DNA of 64,000 bases, from the NCBI RefSeq assembly GCF_034702125.1, contig NC_085865.1:48216194-48280193 (forward strand). The letters are read 5' to 3'. The notes below the pieces were generated by a model. That model ran no database searches. It was not told the origin of the DNA and saw only the letters and a program-made list of their open reading frames with translations. Origin of the DNA: Engraulis encrasicolus. Its lineage: Eukaryota > Chordata > Actinopteri > Clupeiformes > Engraulidae. Position 1 is the first letter of the stretch. Each line of letters begins with the position of its first letter. The position numbers and the translations under genes are program-made. Positions 1 through 24,720 of this stretch are shown piece after piece.

Positions 1-3000
1 CCGGTGCAGGACCAATCAACTATCTCAAGCACCACCTGTGATGAAACCCAAAATGAAGAGAGACCCCCACGCAAAGACTTGGTGGAGGCAGTACAGGGCG
101 ATCTCAACAATCTTGAGGCAGCCATTTTAAGTCTTCAAGAAGCCACATTGGAGGCAAAGGCTCTTCAGCAGAGTCTGCAGGAGAAGCAGGGGGCAAAAGA
201 ACAACACAAAAAGATTTTCATAACTGAGAGGGATGATTTTGCAGACCAAGAACATGTCTTTCTTGCACAACCACAGCACCCTGACAATAGTCTTCCGGTG
301 AGGCCTGCTAATTACTCAGTTACCCAATCTAGCCCCCCATCTCTCCCATCTAGGCCCCCAGTTGGACCAGGTGGCTTCCCAGTTCAAGTCCAGCATGCTG
401 TTACACCAGCGTATAAAACTGAAAGCCTGGCTCCCGCTGAAGAGAAGCGAGGGCCCACAAAGGAAAGTAAGACTTCAGACAACCAAGCTGAGGATGAGTG
501 GGAAACTCACGACAGTCCAGAAGAAAGTGATGCTGTCATAATTAAGAAGGGCCATCTGCAGGAAACCATAAGGTCCTTAAAGAGCAGCTCAAGCGAGCCT
601 CCGTCACAAGAAGAAAAGGAGGAAATAGTCAAAGGTAGCGTCCATGCAGCCCTCCAGTCTTTGGGCCAATCCAACTTCAATACCAGCCAGGGAGATTTCA
701 CAGCAGCAAAGATTTATAGGGATGCAGGAAAGTCATATGAACTGAAAAAGAAGGCAAAGAACGTAGAATATGTAGTTCAACCCACTAAAGAATCAGTCTG
801 TCCTACTAAGAATATTTCAACTCAGAATGTTGTGACTCCAGATAAAGATAGTTTAACTCTAAATGAGCAATCAACTCCAAGTGTCACAACTCCAGTGACT
901 TCAACAAATGACAATTCAACAGCAAATGTAACAAGTCCAATAGTACCAGTTAAAGACAGCTCAATTCCTAATGATTCAAATCCAGTGGACCAAAAGCCAC
1001 CACAAGAGGAGGAAATCATCAAAGGTAGTGTCCATGCAGCACTCCAGTCTTTGGGTCAATCCAGTTTTAATATCACGCAGGGGGATTATACAGCAGCAAT
1101 GATTTACAAGAATGCAGGAAAGTCCAGTGAACAGAAAAAGAAGGCAAAGAATGAATCATTGCCTACTGCTGAGGACAGATCAACACAAAATTTCATGACT
1201 CCAGTTACTCCAGTGCCTCAGGCAAAAGACAGTGTCACTCCAAATGTTGTGACTCCAGTGAGTCCAGCCAAAGAGAGTTCAACTCTGAGTGAGCCAAAAA
1301 AGAAGGCCAAGAATGTAGAACATGTAGTTCAAACCAGTGATGACTCCATTACTCCAATTACTCCAGTGACTCAGGCAAAAAAGAGTGACAATACAAATGT
1401 TGTGACTCCAGAAAAAGAAAGTTCAACTCCAGATGTTGCAACTCCAGTGACTGCAGTTAAAGCAAGTTCCACTCTCAATGATGTCACTCCAGTGAATCCA
1501 GCTAAGGACAGTTCAACTCCGATTGATCAGAAAAAGAAGGAAAAGAATGTAGAACATGTGGTCAAATCTAGTGATGAATCAGTGTCTCCTGCTAAAGACA
1601 GTTGGACTCCAAATGTCATGACTCCAGCTAAAGACATGAATGTCATGACTCAAGCGACTCTAACTAAAGATAGTTTGACACCAAATGCATCAGATCCAGT
1701 GGTCAAAAAGATACCCACCTTAGCATTAGACAAAGACTCTGTAGTAGAAGACTCTGCACAATCAAATCAGAGTACACCAGAGACACCCACATGTATAAAC
1801 TCGCCACAAATACCTACATCAAAAAGATCTAAAAAGAAAGGCAAAAAGACAGGTATTCCAAAGCCTGCTATTCCTCCCAAGCCAGACCATTTGAAAAAAC
1901 AGCCTGTTAACAAAGACAAAGAAGACAGGTCATTACCTTCAGTGACGATCGAAAAGCAAGTACCATTAGATACCTGCAAAGATCTTGAAACTGAGCAACA
2001 GCCAGAAGTCCATGCGATGGCAAAACCTGTTAAAGATGAGGACAGCATGTCAATAGCTGCCAAGACCGCTGAAATATGTGATGACAAACATGTAGCATTA
2101 GATACTGACAAAGATATCGAAACTGAAAACAAGCAGCAAAGAGAGCCCCACCTGGAAGCAAAGCCTGTTAAAAAAGAAAAGGGAAGCATGCCCAAAGCTC
2201 CAAAGACGGCCAAAGAATCTGATAAGAAGCCAGCGGTGGTAGACATCTGCAAAGATACTGATACTGAGAAGAAAGAAGGAGAATTGAACCTTAAAGCAAA
2301 ACCTGAAAACAAAGTTGAGGAAAACATGCCTGTAGCTCCTAAGACTGGCAAAAAGAAAAAGAAAAAGAGATCGGTGGTAAGCACTTGCAAAGATCTCGTA
2401 ACTGACAACAACAAAGGTGAGTCCAACCTTGATACAAAGTCTGTCAACAAAGTTGAGCAAAATATCGTTACAGCTTCTAAAACCATCGAAAACGAAGACA
2501 ACAAGCATGTGGTACTAGAAACAAGCAAAGATCTTGGGACTGGGAAGGAAAAAGCAGAGTCCAATGTGGAAGCAAAACCTGTTCACAAAAGTGAGGAAAG
2601 CACTTCAATAGCTGCTAAAAGCATCGGAAAGGAAGAAAAAAAGCATGTGGTGGTAGAAACTAGCAAAGATCTTGAGACTGAGATGAAGATAGAAGAAGCA
2701 AAACCTGCTGCCAACAAAGTTGAAGAAAGCACATCAATAGCTCCAGACATCGTTGGAAAACATGACAACAAGCAAGGGGTGTTAGACACAAGTAACACTC
2801 TTGACACTAAACATAAGCAACAGGTACAGTCCCCTGTGTTTGAACCCTTTTCCTACAAAGATGCCCTTTGCAGGGGTATGACAAACAGTTCTGAACACAA
2901 AGTCGCAGCAGCACTTCAAAAGACAGCTGTTACTGAGAAGCAGCAGACTGAACTGCATGAAGGAAAGAAGTCAGACAGTTCAGAGAGGCATGGCATTGTA

Positions 3001-4569
3001 AAACAGGCAACGTCTGACAGGCAAGACAAAGACCATCAAGAGGACAATGCCGACTCAAAGCAAGATGCAAGGGAGGTTCTCAGTTCCTTTCAAGAAGTAC
3101 AAGTTGTCTCTACTGTTTCAACAGCGACGATAAGCAGTGAGTTTGTGTCAGGATTTCAAGCAGAGCTGCAAAAATGTGCTCCAACTGAACAGAGCGCAAA
3201 TAAGGCTAGACCGGTAAAGCCAAAACGGATGAAGATGGCTAAAGACACTGCCACAGATGCTAAAGAACAGCCACCACCTCAGCAATGCAATAGTAGCGTT
3301 TCAGGACATGGTCCGGTGTCATGTCCAGTTACGAATGATCCCAAAGAATGCAAAGTCGTAATGAGAGAGAAGAAAGTGAAGAAGGAGAGCGTGGAGGAAA
3401 GGATCCAAAGGCTGTCAGTTCACAGGGATGAGATCATGCAAGGGAACGTGACAGCAGCGATGGAGATTTTCGACAACTTGCGCAAGCAAGAGGAGCTGAA
3501 AAGTATCCTGTCAAAAGTCGAGGAGATTGAGCAGGACACGAGTGACGTCGATGTGAAGACTTTGAGGACGATCTTTGAAAATGTCCCAGACTGGATTAGG
3601 ATAAAGCCAAAGAAGTTAAGGCCAAAACAGACCAAAGTTGACGTGCTGCCAGAGGAGAAGTGCGAGTCTCCCAACAAAGGGCCAGAGATGTCCTCTATGG
3701 AACTGGCATTTGGAGATCTCGAGAAAGCAAGTGCTGAAATTTTAAATTTGAAAGAGCAAACATTGACGAAACTTCTGGATATCGAGGAAGCCATCAGGAA
3801 AGCCCTTCTGTCCGTTTCCACACTGAAATCAGAGTCAGACATCGCTGGGCTATCTGGTTTGTTAAAAGAGTCCATGACTTCTACAGAGGCCTCTCATTCT
3901 GCCAGTAATATCAGTAAAATCAGCATAGGCTCCAGTAAAAAGGCCTCGGGGAAAAAGAAAAAAGGTGCACACGCGAACCAAAGCCACAAGCCACCTGCTG
4001 TGCCAGAGGAGAGACCAGTACAAGAGCTTAATGTTCCTGTCACTAAACCAAGAACTGGCTCACCGTCCTCCTCACCTACCTATATCTCCATACAATCTGG
4101 AGTAAGAAAAGAGTCAGAGTCTTCTGTTCTATGCCAGACACAAGCATGTAGTACTTCACAGCAACATATTTCACAGTCTGAGAGATTCCAGTCCACCAAA
4201 GATCTCGTGGTGAATGGTGGCAGAGCACAGGAGAGCTTGATGAGTAATAAAAAGAGTGAGTGCACATACGTCACCAAGACTCTTAGCGCTATGGACAACC
4301 CCTTCGATCCGCATCAGTTCAACGTGCTGGAGGTGCAGACGTTGCCCAAGGGACAACGAGTCACTGAGAAGAAGATACTCAAGGAGGACTGTGAGAAAAC
4401 GGATTGTTTTGGGAACAGGTACTTCTCCTCAAAGACGGTACTGACTGCACAGCCAGAGACTAGGGCGTCATCCAAGAGCAAGAAAGTGACCAGCGCCATG
4501 AGGTCAGAGGTGAAAGCGTATCCCAAAGCAAACCTGCCAAGTTTCAGAGAAGACAGGCCTCCAGTTTAG
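1..4569 (+). CDS. xirp1: Xin actin-binding repeat protein, 3' part of the giant terminal exon (partial, runs off the left edge)
   Basis: The reading frame is open from base 1 to a TAG at 4567-4569, giving 1522 visible residues; the start and the N-terminal Xin repeats lie outside the window. Xin proteins bind and cross-link actin at intercalated discs and myotendinous junctions of striated muscle. Seen: two copies of a G-S-V-H-A-A-L-Q-S-L-G-Q-S motif (residues about 212 and 342), a Thr/Pro/Ser-rich disordered stretch (about 260-580), Lys-rich tandem repeats of about 44 residues (658-939), a conserved helical block ending in F-E-N-V-P-D-W-I (about 1132-1201), and a second helical block with DIEEAIRKALLSVSTLKSES (about 1233-1291). 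The tail contains NPFDPHQFNV (about 1433). Family recognition is firm. XIRP1 is favoured over XIRP2 because SLC22A13 and OXSR1 follow, as on human 3p22; XIRP2 remains possible because LIM exons lie downstream. Confidence 0.9.
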   Translation, partial: PVQDQSTISSTTCDETQNEERPPRKDLVEAVQGDLNNLEAAILSLQEATLEAKALQQSLQEKQGAKEQHKKIFITERDDFADQEHVFLAQPQHPDNSLPVRPANYSVTQSSPPSLPSRPPVGPGGFPVQVQHAVTPAYKTESLAPAEEKRGPTKESKTSDNQAEDEWETHDSPEESDAVIIKKGHLQETIRSLKSSSSEPPSQEEKEEIVKGSVHAALQSLGQSNFNTSQGDFTAAKIYRDAGKSYELKKKAKNVEYVVQPTKESVCPTKNISTQNVVTPDKDSLTLNEQSTPSVTTPVTSTNDNSTANVTSPIVPVKDSSIPNDSNPVDQKPPQEEEIIKGSVHAALQSLGQSSFNITQGDYTAAMIYKNAGKSSEQKKKAKNESLPTAEDRSTQNFMTPVTPVPQAKDSVTPNVVTPVSPAKESSTLSEPKKKAKNVEHVVQTSDDSITPITPVTQAKKSDNTNVVTPEKESSTPDVATPVTAVKASSTLNDVTPVNPAKDSSTPIDQKKKEKNVEHVVKSSDESVSPAKDSWTPNVMTPAKDMNVMTQATLTKDSLTPNASDPVVKKIPTLALDKDSVVEDSAQSNQSTPETPTCINSPQIPTSKRSKKKGKKTGIPKPAIPPKPDHLKKQPVNKDKEDRSLPSVTIEKQVPLDTCKDLETEQQPEVHAMAKPVKDEDSMSIAAKTAEICDDKHVALDTDKDIETENKQQREPHLEAKPVKKEKGSMPKAPKTAKESDKKPAVVDICKDTDTEKKEGELNLKAKPENKVEENMPVAPKTGKKKKKKRSVVSTCKDLVTDNNKGESNLDTKSVNKVEQNIVTASKTIENEDNKHVVLETSKDLGTGKEKAESNVEAKPVHKSEESTSIAAKSIGKEEKKHVVVETSKDLETEMKIEEAKPAANKVEESTSIAPDIVGKHDNKQGVLDTSNTLDTKHKQQVQSPVFEPFSYKDALCRGMTNSSEHKVAAALQKTAVTEKQQTELHEGKKSDSSERHGIVKQATSDRQDKDHQEDNADSKQDAREVLSSFQEVQVVSTVSTATISSEFVSGFQAELQKCAPTEQSANKARPVKPKRMKMAKDTATDAKEQPPPQQCNSSVSGHGPVSCPVTNDPKECKVVMREKKVKKESVEERIQRLSVHRDEIMQGNVTAAMEIFDNLRKQEELKSILSKVEEIEQDTSDVDVKTLRTIFENVPDWIRIKPKKLRPKQTKVDVLPEEKCESPNKGPEMSSMELAFGDLEKASAEILNLKEQTLTKLLDIEEAIRKALLSVSTLKSESDIAGLSGLLKESMTSTEASHSASNISKISIGSSKKASGKKKKGAHANQSHKPPAVPEERPVQELNVPVTKPRTGSPSSSPTYISIQSGVRKESESSVLCQTQACSTSQQHISQSERFQSTKDLVVNGGRAQESLMSNKKSECTYVTKTLSAMDNPFDPHQFNVLEVQTLPKGQRVTEKKILKEDCEKTDCFGNRYFSSKTVLTAQPETRASSKSKKVTSAMRSEVKAYPKANLPSFREDRPPV

Positions 4570-4830
4570 AGATGATATGTGTGAGAGAGAGAGAGAGAGA
4601 GAGAGGAAGGAGGAGAGGAGTAAAGATGGCTGTACACGCATTGATGAGGTCTTTTAATTGTACGTTGTCTCAAGACTTTCTCCAATCTTGACTGCATTTG
4701 TTTATTTTGTTTTATACAGATTTCATATGCTTGCCTTTTTCATATGCAGTTTTTGGGTTGTGCTAAATACGTATTTGCTGATAAATATTAAATTGGTTGT
4801 AATAATAAAAAAGATTTTCTTTATACAGTG
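4570..4830 (+). other. Probable 3' UTR of the long Xin transcript
   Basis: AT-rich sequence after the TAG stop, with a short (GA)n run at 4581-4602 and an AATAAA signal near its end. No coding potential. Confidence 0.6.
4804..4809 (+). terminator. Poly(A) signal AATAAA of the long Xin isoform
   Basis: AATAAA lies 235 bases after the stop codon, in a run of A/T-rich near-matches (ATAAATATTAAA just upstream). Cleavage is expected 10-30 bases downstream. Confidence 0.55.
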
Positions 4831-5075
4831 ACGTTTCTTATCAGATGTTAAATAATGCTAAAACTATTGATAATAAAGAGAGACAACACAATACAAGTTT
4901 TGTTTTTTCTCTTCCCCTTTAATAAACTACAGCACATTTTATCAACTGCAACTGTAGTCTTTGATTTAAAACAAGTGATTGACCTCCATAAACTGTCCAC
5001 GCATCAGTATGCACATGTAAGAATAAGAACTATATTAGATGTAAGGGATGCAATGCCAAAAAGAGACTCCAATCT

Positions 5076-5440
5076 TAGGTGTAATGTGTAAGATTGTGGC
5101 CAGAGTAGGTATTGCAACTATGCTGCTAATTGAAAATGTGCTGCCTATTGCCAAATTTGAGCTTTTCATGAATATCGACAAATCAGTAGTTATTATGTAG
5201 TTAGTATGACCAAAGAACAATACGTTTTGCAGCTAAAAATGTCTATATCTGGAAATTCAAAATGGCGGACAATGGAGAAGATCCCCCTTTTCATGTATGA
5301 AAATAGCAATTTTCCCAGCCATAATGAATACTTAGAATTTCATGGTGGTGGTAAGTCTTCATGGAAAAGGTCACATTTGTGAATGGGCAGCATGAATTCT
5401 GGAAATAAACAACTAAAAATATTGCACGGTGCACCTTTAA
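5076..5440 (+). mobile_element. Short inverted-repeat element (MITE family 1), copy a
   Basis: About 365 bp. It starts GGTGTAATGTGTAAGATTGT and ends with the reverse-complement type terminus GCACGGTGCACCTTTAA. The same family occurs at 6627-7000, 31603-31920, 31918-32378, 37111-37465 and as a fragment at 49752-49850. It sits in the intron before the LIM exons and ends about 80 bases before the first of them. Confidence 0.65.
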
Positions 5441-5519
5441 TACAAATTATGTTGCAATATGCCTTTATGACAGTACATGACTTATATGACCTTACACACT
5501 GTCACTACAGTTTAAACAG

Positions 5520-5641
5520 CCGGCAATGGACACGTGCACTGTGTGTCTGATGCCAGTCTACACCATGGAGAGAATGGCAGCAGACAAATTCATATTTCAC
5601 AAGAACTGCTTCTGTTGCAAACACTGCAAAAAGAAGCTGAG
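5520..5641 (+). CDS. Xin-gene LIM exon 1 (first zinc finger and start of the second)
   Basis: The frame reads P-A-M-D-T-C-T-V-C, then 17 residues, H-K-N-C-F-C-C-K-H-C: the order Cys-x2-Cys-x17-His-x2-Cys-x2-Cys-x2-Cys of a LIM domain. The exon ends AAG-CTG-AG before a GTGAGT donor at 5642. The acceptor is either the AG at 5518-5519 or the AG at 5509-5510, so the start is uncertain by nine bases. In mammals a short XIRP2 isoform skips the giant repeat exon and splices to LIM exons like these. The same alternative splicing is inferred here because the giant exon ends in its own stop. Confidence 0.8.
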
Positions 5642-5828
5642 GTGAGTATGTATCACTTGTTTAGAAGTCACAGAAGAGACTCAAGAATCAACTGTGATTG
5701 TATTTTATTTCAAATAAATCAATCAATCAAACACTCCAAAGACCAAATTATCAAATCAAATTACAGTCACATCATTGTGAATAAAAAATTAGATGAATGA
5801 TGAAATTGTCATTTATGTGGTATTTTTT

Positions 5829-6212
5829 AACCCTTGTATTGTTAGAAAGCTGCATTCATCTGCAGTATTAGTGGGTATTTTTTTCTTTTTTGGGGGGCAT
5901 TTTAGCCTTTATTTTTTTGTGATAGGACAGTGGAAAGAGAGACGGGGAAAGATCAGCAAATGACCGGTAGAGCTACGGCTGAGCCTTAGTGGGTCAAATT
6001 TGATCCGTGATAAAAAAAACTGAGCCTTAGGATTGGATGCGTTTTTTGAGACCTTTAGAATTTACTAAAATGGTAAAAATTAATGTTGTTGTGTTGAAAC
6101 GGTTGTGTCTGAGGATTAAATGAAGCCTCATTCCAGGATAAAGAAAAGAAAATGGTTCTTTTTACATTACTTGAAAATGGATCATTTTTGACCCAAACAC
6201 AATACAAGGGTT
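5829..6212. mobile_element. MITE with 14-bp terminal inverted repeats
   Basis: The left end AACCCTTGTATTGT (5829-5842) is the exact reverse complement of the right end at 6199-6212. The interior carries a SINE-tail-like piece (about 5890-5975) and a pair of oppositely oriented 'gggtcaaatttgatcc'-type motifs. It lies in the intron between the two LIM exons. Confidence 0.65.
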
Positions 6213-6442
6213 GAAGGTTGGTGACACATTCTCAGGGCAAGCCACTTAGGCCTATTAGTGTTGAACAATCACTTGGCTCACATGATTTAGAACTAATCAA
6301 AGACAGGCTTTTGATTTAGCTACGTTTTCCCTCAAATCTCAGATGATTTCAGATTAATAATAAATCGAAAATTGATAAATTAGATAGGCCATGATTAGGA
6401 TATTTCAATGTAAAACTGCACACATTTTCTGTTTATCTTCAG

Positions 6443-6587
6443 CGTTGGCAACTACGCCCCTCTTTATGGGGAGTTTTACTGCGTGTTTCACTACCAGCAG
6501 CTGTTCAGGAGGAAAGGCAACTATGACGAGGGCTTTGGGCGACCGCAACACAAGCATCGCTGGCTGCAGATCACAGAGGACATGTAG
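6443..6587 (+). CDS. Xin-gene LIM exon 2 (second zinc finger and C-terminus)
   Basis: Follows an AG acceptor (6441-6442). Joined to the preceding exon it reads S-V-G-N-Y-A-P-L-Y-G-E-F-Y-C-V-F-H, supplying the last Cys-x2-His pair of the LIM domain. It continues Y-Q-Q-L-F-R-R-K-G-N-Y-D-E-G-F-G and ends I-T-E-D-M-TAG at 6585-6587. The KGNYDEGFG block after the finger is typical of the LIM domains of the XIRP2/LIMA1 group. One LIM domain encoded by two exons, with the splice phase agreeing, makes a working exon pair more likely than a relic. Confidence 0.8.
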
Positions 6588-6626
6588 ACTTATTGTTCCA
6601 TTGTTATTGTCAAGATCCACTTCTTT

Positions 6627-7000
6627 TAAAGGTGCACTGTGTAAATTTGTGGCCAGAGCAGGTATTGCATCTATGCTGCTCATTGAAACAGTGCTGTCTA
6701 CTACTAATTTTGATCTTTGCACGAATATTTACTAAATAATGAGCTAGTATTTACTGGTATGACCAAAGTATAGTGAGAATGTCTGCCAGAATGTCTATTT
6801 CTGGAAAACCAAAATGGCGGACCATGGAGAAGATCCCCCTTTCCATGTATGAAAAGTGCAATTTTTTCCCTGTCATATTGAATGCTTAGAATTTGATGGT
6901 GGTTGTAAATATCTGTTAAAAAGGCAACATTTGTGAATGGGCAGCGGCAGCATAAATTCTGGAAATGAACAACTAAAAATATTACACGACGCACCTTTAA
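6627..7000 (+). mobile_element. MITE family 1, copy b
   Basis: TTAAAGGTGCACTGTGTAA at the left, GACGCACCTTTAA at the right; about 85% like copy a by eye. It starts about 40 bases after the LIM stop codon, so it may form part of that 3' UTR. Confidence 0.65.
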
Positions 7001-7384
7001 GGTGATGATGCATGGGGACAAGTTTTAGAGCAATCTTTCTGGGCAACGGTCCTATAAGATGTTTAGACTGTTAATCATACAGTATTTTTTATAAGAACTT
7101 GGATTAGCAGCAGACTTTTTTTCAACCATTCCATCAAAAAATTAATAGCCAATCATGATGTTGCCTCACCATATTACTCAAAAAGTTGCCCTGTGTGTAA
7201 TGCTGGGAGTCTGTACCAGCATTGCTACTGTATGTTGATTGTTTTTGAATATGTAGGCCTATGAAAAATGGACTGTTCAAACATATCCCTATCTGGTATA
7301 ATGGTTTCTCATGTTGGCCTATCATATATCAACACATTTAATTATAGTGTTCTTGAAGAATGAGAACAGTTTCTGTGTATTTTT
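7001..7384. other. Intergenic spacer left of the tandem duplication
   Basis: AT-rich, unique within the window. I see no exon. The homology between the two transporter units starts at its right end. Confidence 0.5.
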
Positions 7385-7465
7385 TGACTGAGAAATCAGA
7401 TGTAAGGAATGGAAGTACTACACATAAAATCAATAACAGACAATTGGTGAGATAGAGTTAGGGCA

Positions 7466-7471
7466 TTTATT
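7466..7471 (-). terminator. Candidate poly(A) signal for slc22a13 copy A
   Basis: AATAAA on the - strand, in a block conserved between the units, about 2.7 kb after the stop. A second AATAAA at 8053-8058 lies inside an inserted LINE tail. In unit B the corresponding base is changed (AGTAAA, near 25954). Confidence 0.3.
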
Positions 7472-8040
7472 AAAGGCAACAAGATAACACAAGGGAAAAG
7501 AAGGGGAAATCCTCAACAGACATTGGTTTACAAAGGTAAATACATTTTTGAACAATTATTTTTTTGTACATACATCATGTTATAATAATGACAGTCTCAT
7601 AAAACACATGTATACTTTTATATGTTATATACTATATAGTGCATGTCATATGTTAAATAATATCGTCAGATTTCAAGAAAATATAATGTTTTACTTAAAA
7701 ACAGTGGCACTTAAAATAAGGACTATACATTCTTATGTACAATATAATTTAATTTCACATTAAACCTTGATCACAGATCTTCACAGTTTGGAAGCCTGAA
7801 GTACTTTGTCTTCTTTGTCATTGCAAGGCAAGTTTTCAAGTTCTCTGTAAACAGAAACAAGGCAGTCTGTTAACCTTGTCGATGGAATGTGTGTCACATT
7901 TTGTAAAATGACCAGACAAAACCAAAGACTAATGTTGGTACACAGAATGAGGAAATTACTCCTCCCTCATACACCAATCTTGCAAATAATGTGCTTAATT
8001 TGTGCTAAAAAAATTGTGTTCTCATCTGCCTTTGGTGATA

Positions 8041-8185
8041 GTTAGTTAGGTATTTATTATCTATTCTACAATATAGTTTTTCTTCTCTCTTCTCTTTCTC
8101 TACTCTTCAGCACATTGAATGACAGTTATATGCGATAATGTGCTATATAAATTATACAAATTATATTGATTGATTGATTGATTTA
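8041..8185 (+). mobile_element. LINE 3' tail fragment ending in (GATT)n
   Basis: Sequence of the type 'tgctatataaattatacaaa' followed by ATTGATTGATTGATTG, the common 3' end of fish non-LTR elements. It is absent from the matching place in unit B. Confidence 0.45.
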
Positions 8186-8248
8186 TCACACTCACATCTA
8201 AACAAGTGCAAACAATGTTCTGAATGCCAAAGTTAGGAGAGGCATGAG

Positions 8249-8821
8249 CAGGGGTGAAAGTAATTTTCGTTTCTTACCGGTGCTCAGGGTTGCCAGATGA
8301 GACTGATTATTTCCAACCCCAAAAAATACTCAAAACTCGTCTGGAAGCCCTAAATCTCACCCAATTTGAACAAAAATTCTATTGATTTCTATGGCCATAA
8401 ACCGGCAGAAAAACCCTCCCAAATACCCCTTTTACCCGTCTTTTTACCTGCAGAAGGCCATTCTAAGCAGCCCAATTGGGCGGAAAACCGCCCAATCTGG
8501 CAACACTGCCGGTGCTACCCACCACTCCACCCCCATCCACAAACAAACAATAAACACGCAAAATAAAACATGTGCACTACATATCTACGTACATCGCTGC
8601 TGCATGACTATTTCAGATGTCTCTTCATAGGATAGCACTTGTCTCAAATGGCATAGTGTGTTTGTATGTGTTTTCTACTTAAATAGCAGACATCACTTTT
8701 TTCAAATGTGGGTTTTTGGGCAGCATTAAACCTATTCTATACCGGTACTGCACACCAGCTGTAAATTTCTTACCGGTGTTATGGACCTGTGTGCACCCAT
8801 CTACAAATATTTTCACCCCTG
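8249..8821. mobile_element. hAT-like non-autonomous element (outer)
   Basis: Ends CAGGGGTGAAAGTA and (reverse) CAGGGGTGAAAATA, flanked by GGCATGAG and GACATGCG, an 8-bp target duplication with two differences. It contains the nested element 8285-8508. Confidence 0.55.
8285..8508. mobile_element. hAT-like MITE (nested, 224 bp)
   Basis: Ends CAGGGTTGCCAGAT and ATCTGGCAACACTG are inverted repeats. It is flanked by a perfect 8-bp direct repeat CCGGTGCT (8277-8284 and 8509-8516), diagnostic of a hAT-type insertion. Confidence 0.75.
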
Positions 8822-10128
8822 GACATGCGTGTTATAGTTCTGCCAGATATTTATAACAACAGAACAAGTGCAAATAGTATTCGGAGTGCCATAGTTAGTG
8901 CCGATGGGAGTGCACTGTGCAGTAAATCTATACAAAACCTGTGCAGTAAACCTTTACATTTGATATGCAAATAAAGTGCAAATAATATTTTTAATTCCAA
9001 AGTGAAATGCCATCGAGCAGTTAAGTGTTGCTGTACTGATGGATATACAGATTAAGGAGGCCAAGATCAGGCTCAGATCAAGGAGGAGGAAAGGGAAGAG
9101 GAAATAAAGTTCTTTTAGCCAATGGGAGTGTACTATGCACCTGTACAAGACATCATCCAACATGTTAGTATTGCTGTGTGGAGCATGAGAGTTGGTATAT
9201 GGACTTTATCACAAATGAAGTGTTTCATAGCAAAATGGTGTATATCCGTTTTGGAACATTTATGGAAATTGACATTTTTTGTATTGGATTGCATTGCATT
9301 GCAAAAGGCATTTCATATAGGGTTAAAAGTATGTTTCCAAAATATATTTCACAAATAGATGATAGGATGTCTGAACAGTCATTTCCAATAATAACATGCA
9401 AAATTCAAAAATGGTGGATACGTCATTTTGCAATGAAACTCTTCCTGACCTACAATGAAATTCTTGAAATATTCAGTATCAGTGTGTTGGCCGGTATTCA
9501 GAACAATTGAACAAGCATTAATAAAACTCTAAGAAGCAAAGTTAGTGCCAATGTCAGTGGACAGAAAACCTCTATAAATCATCATCCAAAATGTTAGTAT
9601 TGCTGTGAGGAGCACGAGAGTTGGTGTATAGACAGGTGCAAACCATCATCACAAATTTACCATTATTGTGAGGATGGGGAGTTGGTGTATTGGCAGATAT
9701 CCAGGACAACAGCACAATTAACAAGTAAAAATCTGGGTGCCAAAGTTAGTGCCAAATGTTGGTGGACAGTAGTGTTGCCAGATGTACGATAATAATCGTA
9801 TTTGTACCATAATTTTGTCCATTTTGAGTTCATTCAGTTCCTTTTGATGCCTTGAAACAACAATTTGGGTCTTATATGATCATTTCCTCCCAAAAAGCCC
9901 CCAAAAACGATAATTTCGAGGTTTTGGTACAATAATTCAGCATTTTCCATCTGGCAACACTGGTGGACAGTATACCTTATGGAATTATCCCGACCGATAC
10001 CAATGCTGTGAGGATGAGTGTGGGCTGACAGGTGTTCGATATTTGATTCGATATTCAAATCATAAACGCAAGTGCAAACAATATTTCAAGTGCAAAAGTT
10101 AATGTCCAAGTCATTGGAAAATACACCT
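8822..10128. repeat. Degenerate minisatellite (unit about 110-130 bp) downstream of slc22a13 copy A
   Basis: Repeated phrases: 'aacaacagaacaagtgcaaa', 'gtgccaaagttagtgccaat', 'gtggacagtaaacctctaca', 'atcatcacaaatgttactgt', 'gaggatgagtgttggtgtac'. Several diverged rounds are visible here, and the same array lies downstream of copy B (about 26900-28629). It probably forms the 3' UTR; the last codons of both transporters fall within its edge. Confidence 0.6.
9772..9960. mobile_element. Small inverted-repeat element with GTGTTGCCAGATG ends
   Basis: GTGTTGCCAGATG at the left, CATCTGGCAACAC at the right. It is flanked by a 12-base direct repeat TGGTGGACAGTA, part of which may come from the minisatellite. 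Unit B lacks it. Confidence 0.55.
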
Positions 10129-24441
<14,313 letters not shown>

Positions 24442-24720
24442 CTTCTCCGCAGCCTGTACCGGTGCACTAAAAGCCTTCCCGTGTCAATCAAAACACCTCT
24501 TTGTTTAGTGCGAACTAAACCATTAATAAGACACGTTTTAAGCTTAGAGAATGAAATTACTGGCGCCTCGCTCCATTTGTACCCTCCAGGTATCCCAAAA
24601 GCAGTAATTGTTTAACAAAAGCTGCGCGCACCGTGTGGCGCAAGAAGAAAATTGAGAGAGGACAACTTTATTGCGCTGCACATTCTTGCTGAGATCTGGG
24701 TAAACTTACGAGCAAACAAA
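24442..24720 (-). promoter_or_regulatory. Likely proximal promoter/5' UTR of slc22a13 copy A
   Basis: Blocks shared with copy B: 'gccttcccgtgtcaatcaaa', 'ggtatcccaaaagcagta', 'ttaacaaaagctgcgcgc' and 'gacaactttattgcgct'. No clear TATA box. In copy B the first two of these blocks are separated by a transposon. Confidence 0.45.

Noticed and set aside
1767..2564. Long open frame on the - strand opposite the Xin exon
   Set aside because: It is the antisense of the Lys/Glu-rich repeat region, where the code produces open Phe/Ser/Leu frames; no domain, no splice logic.
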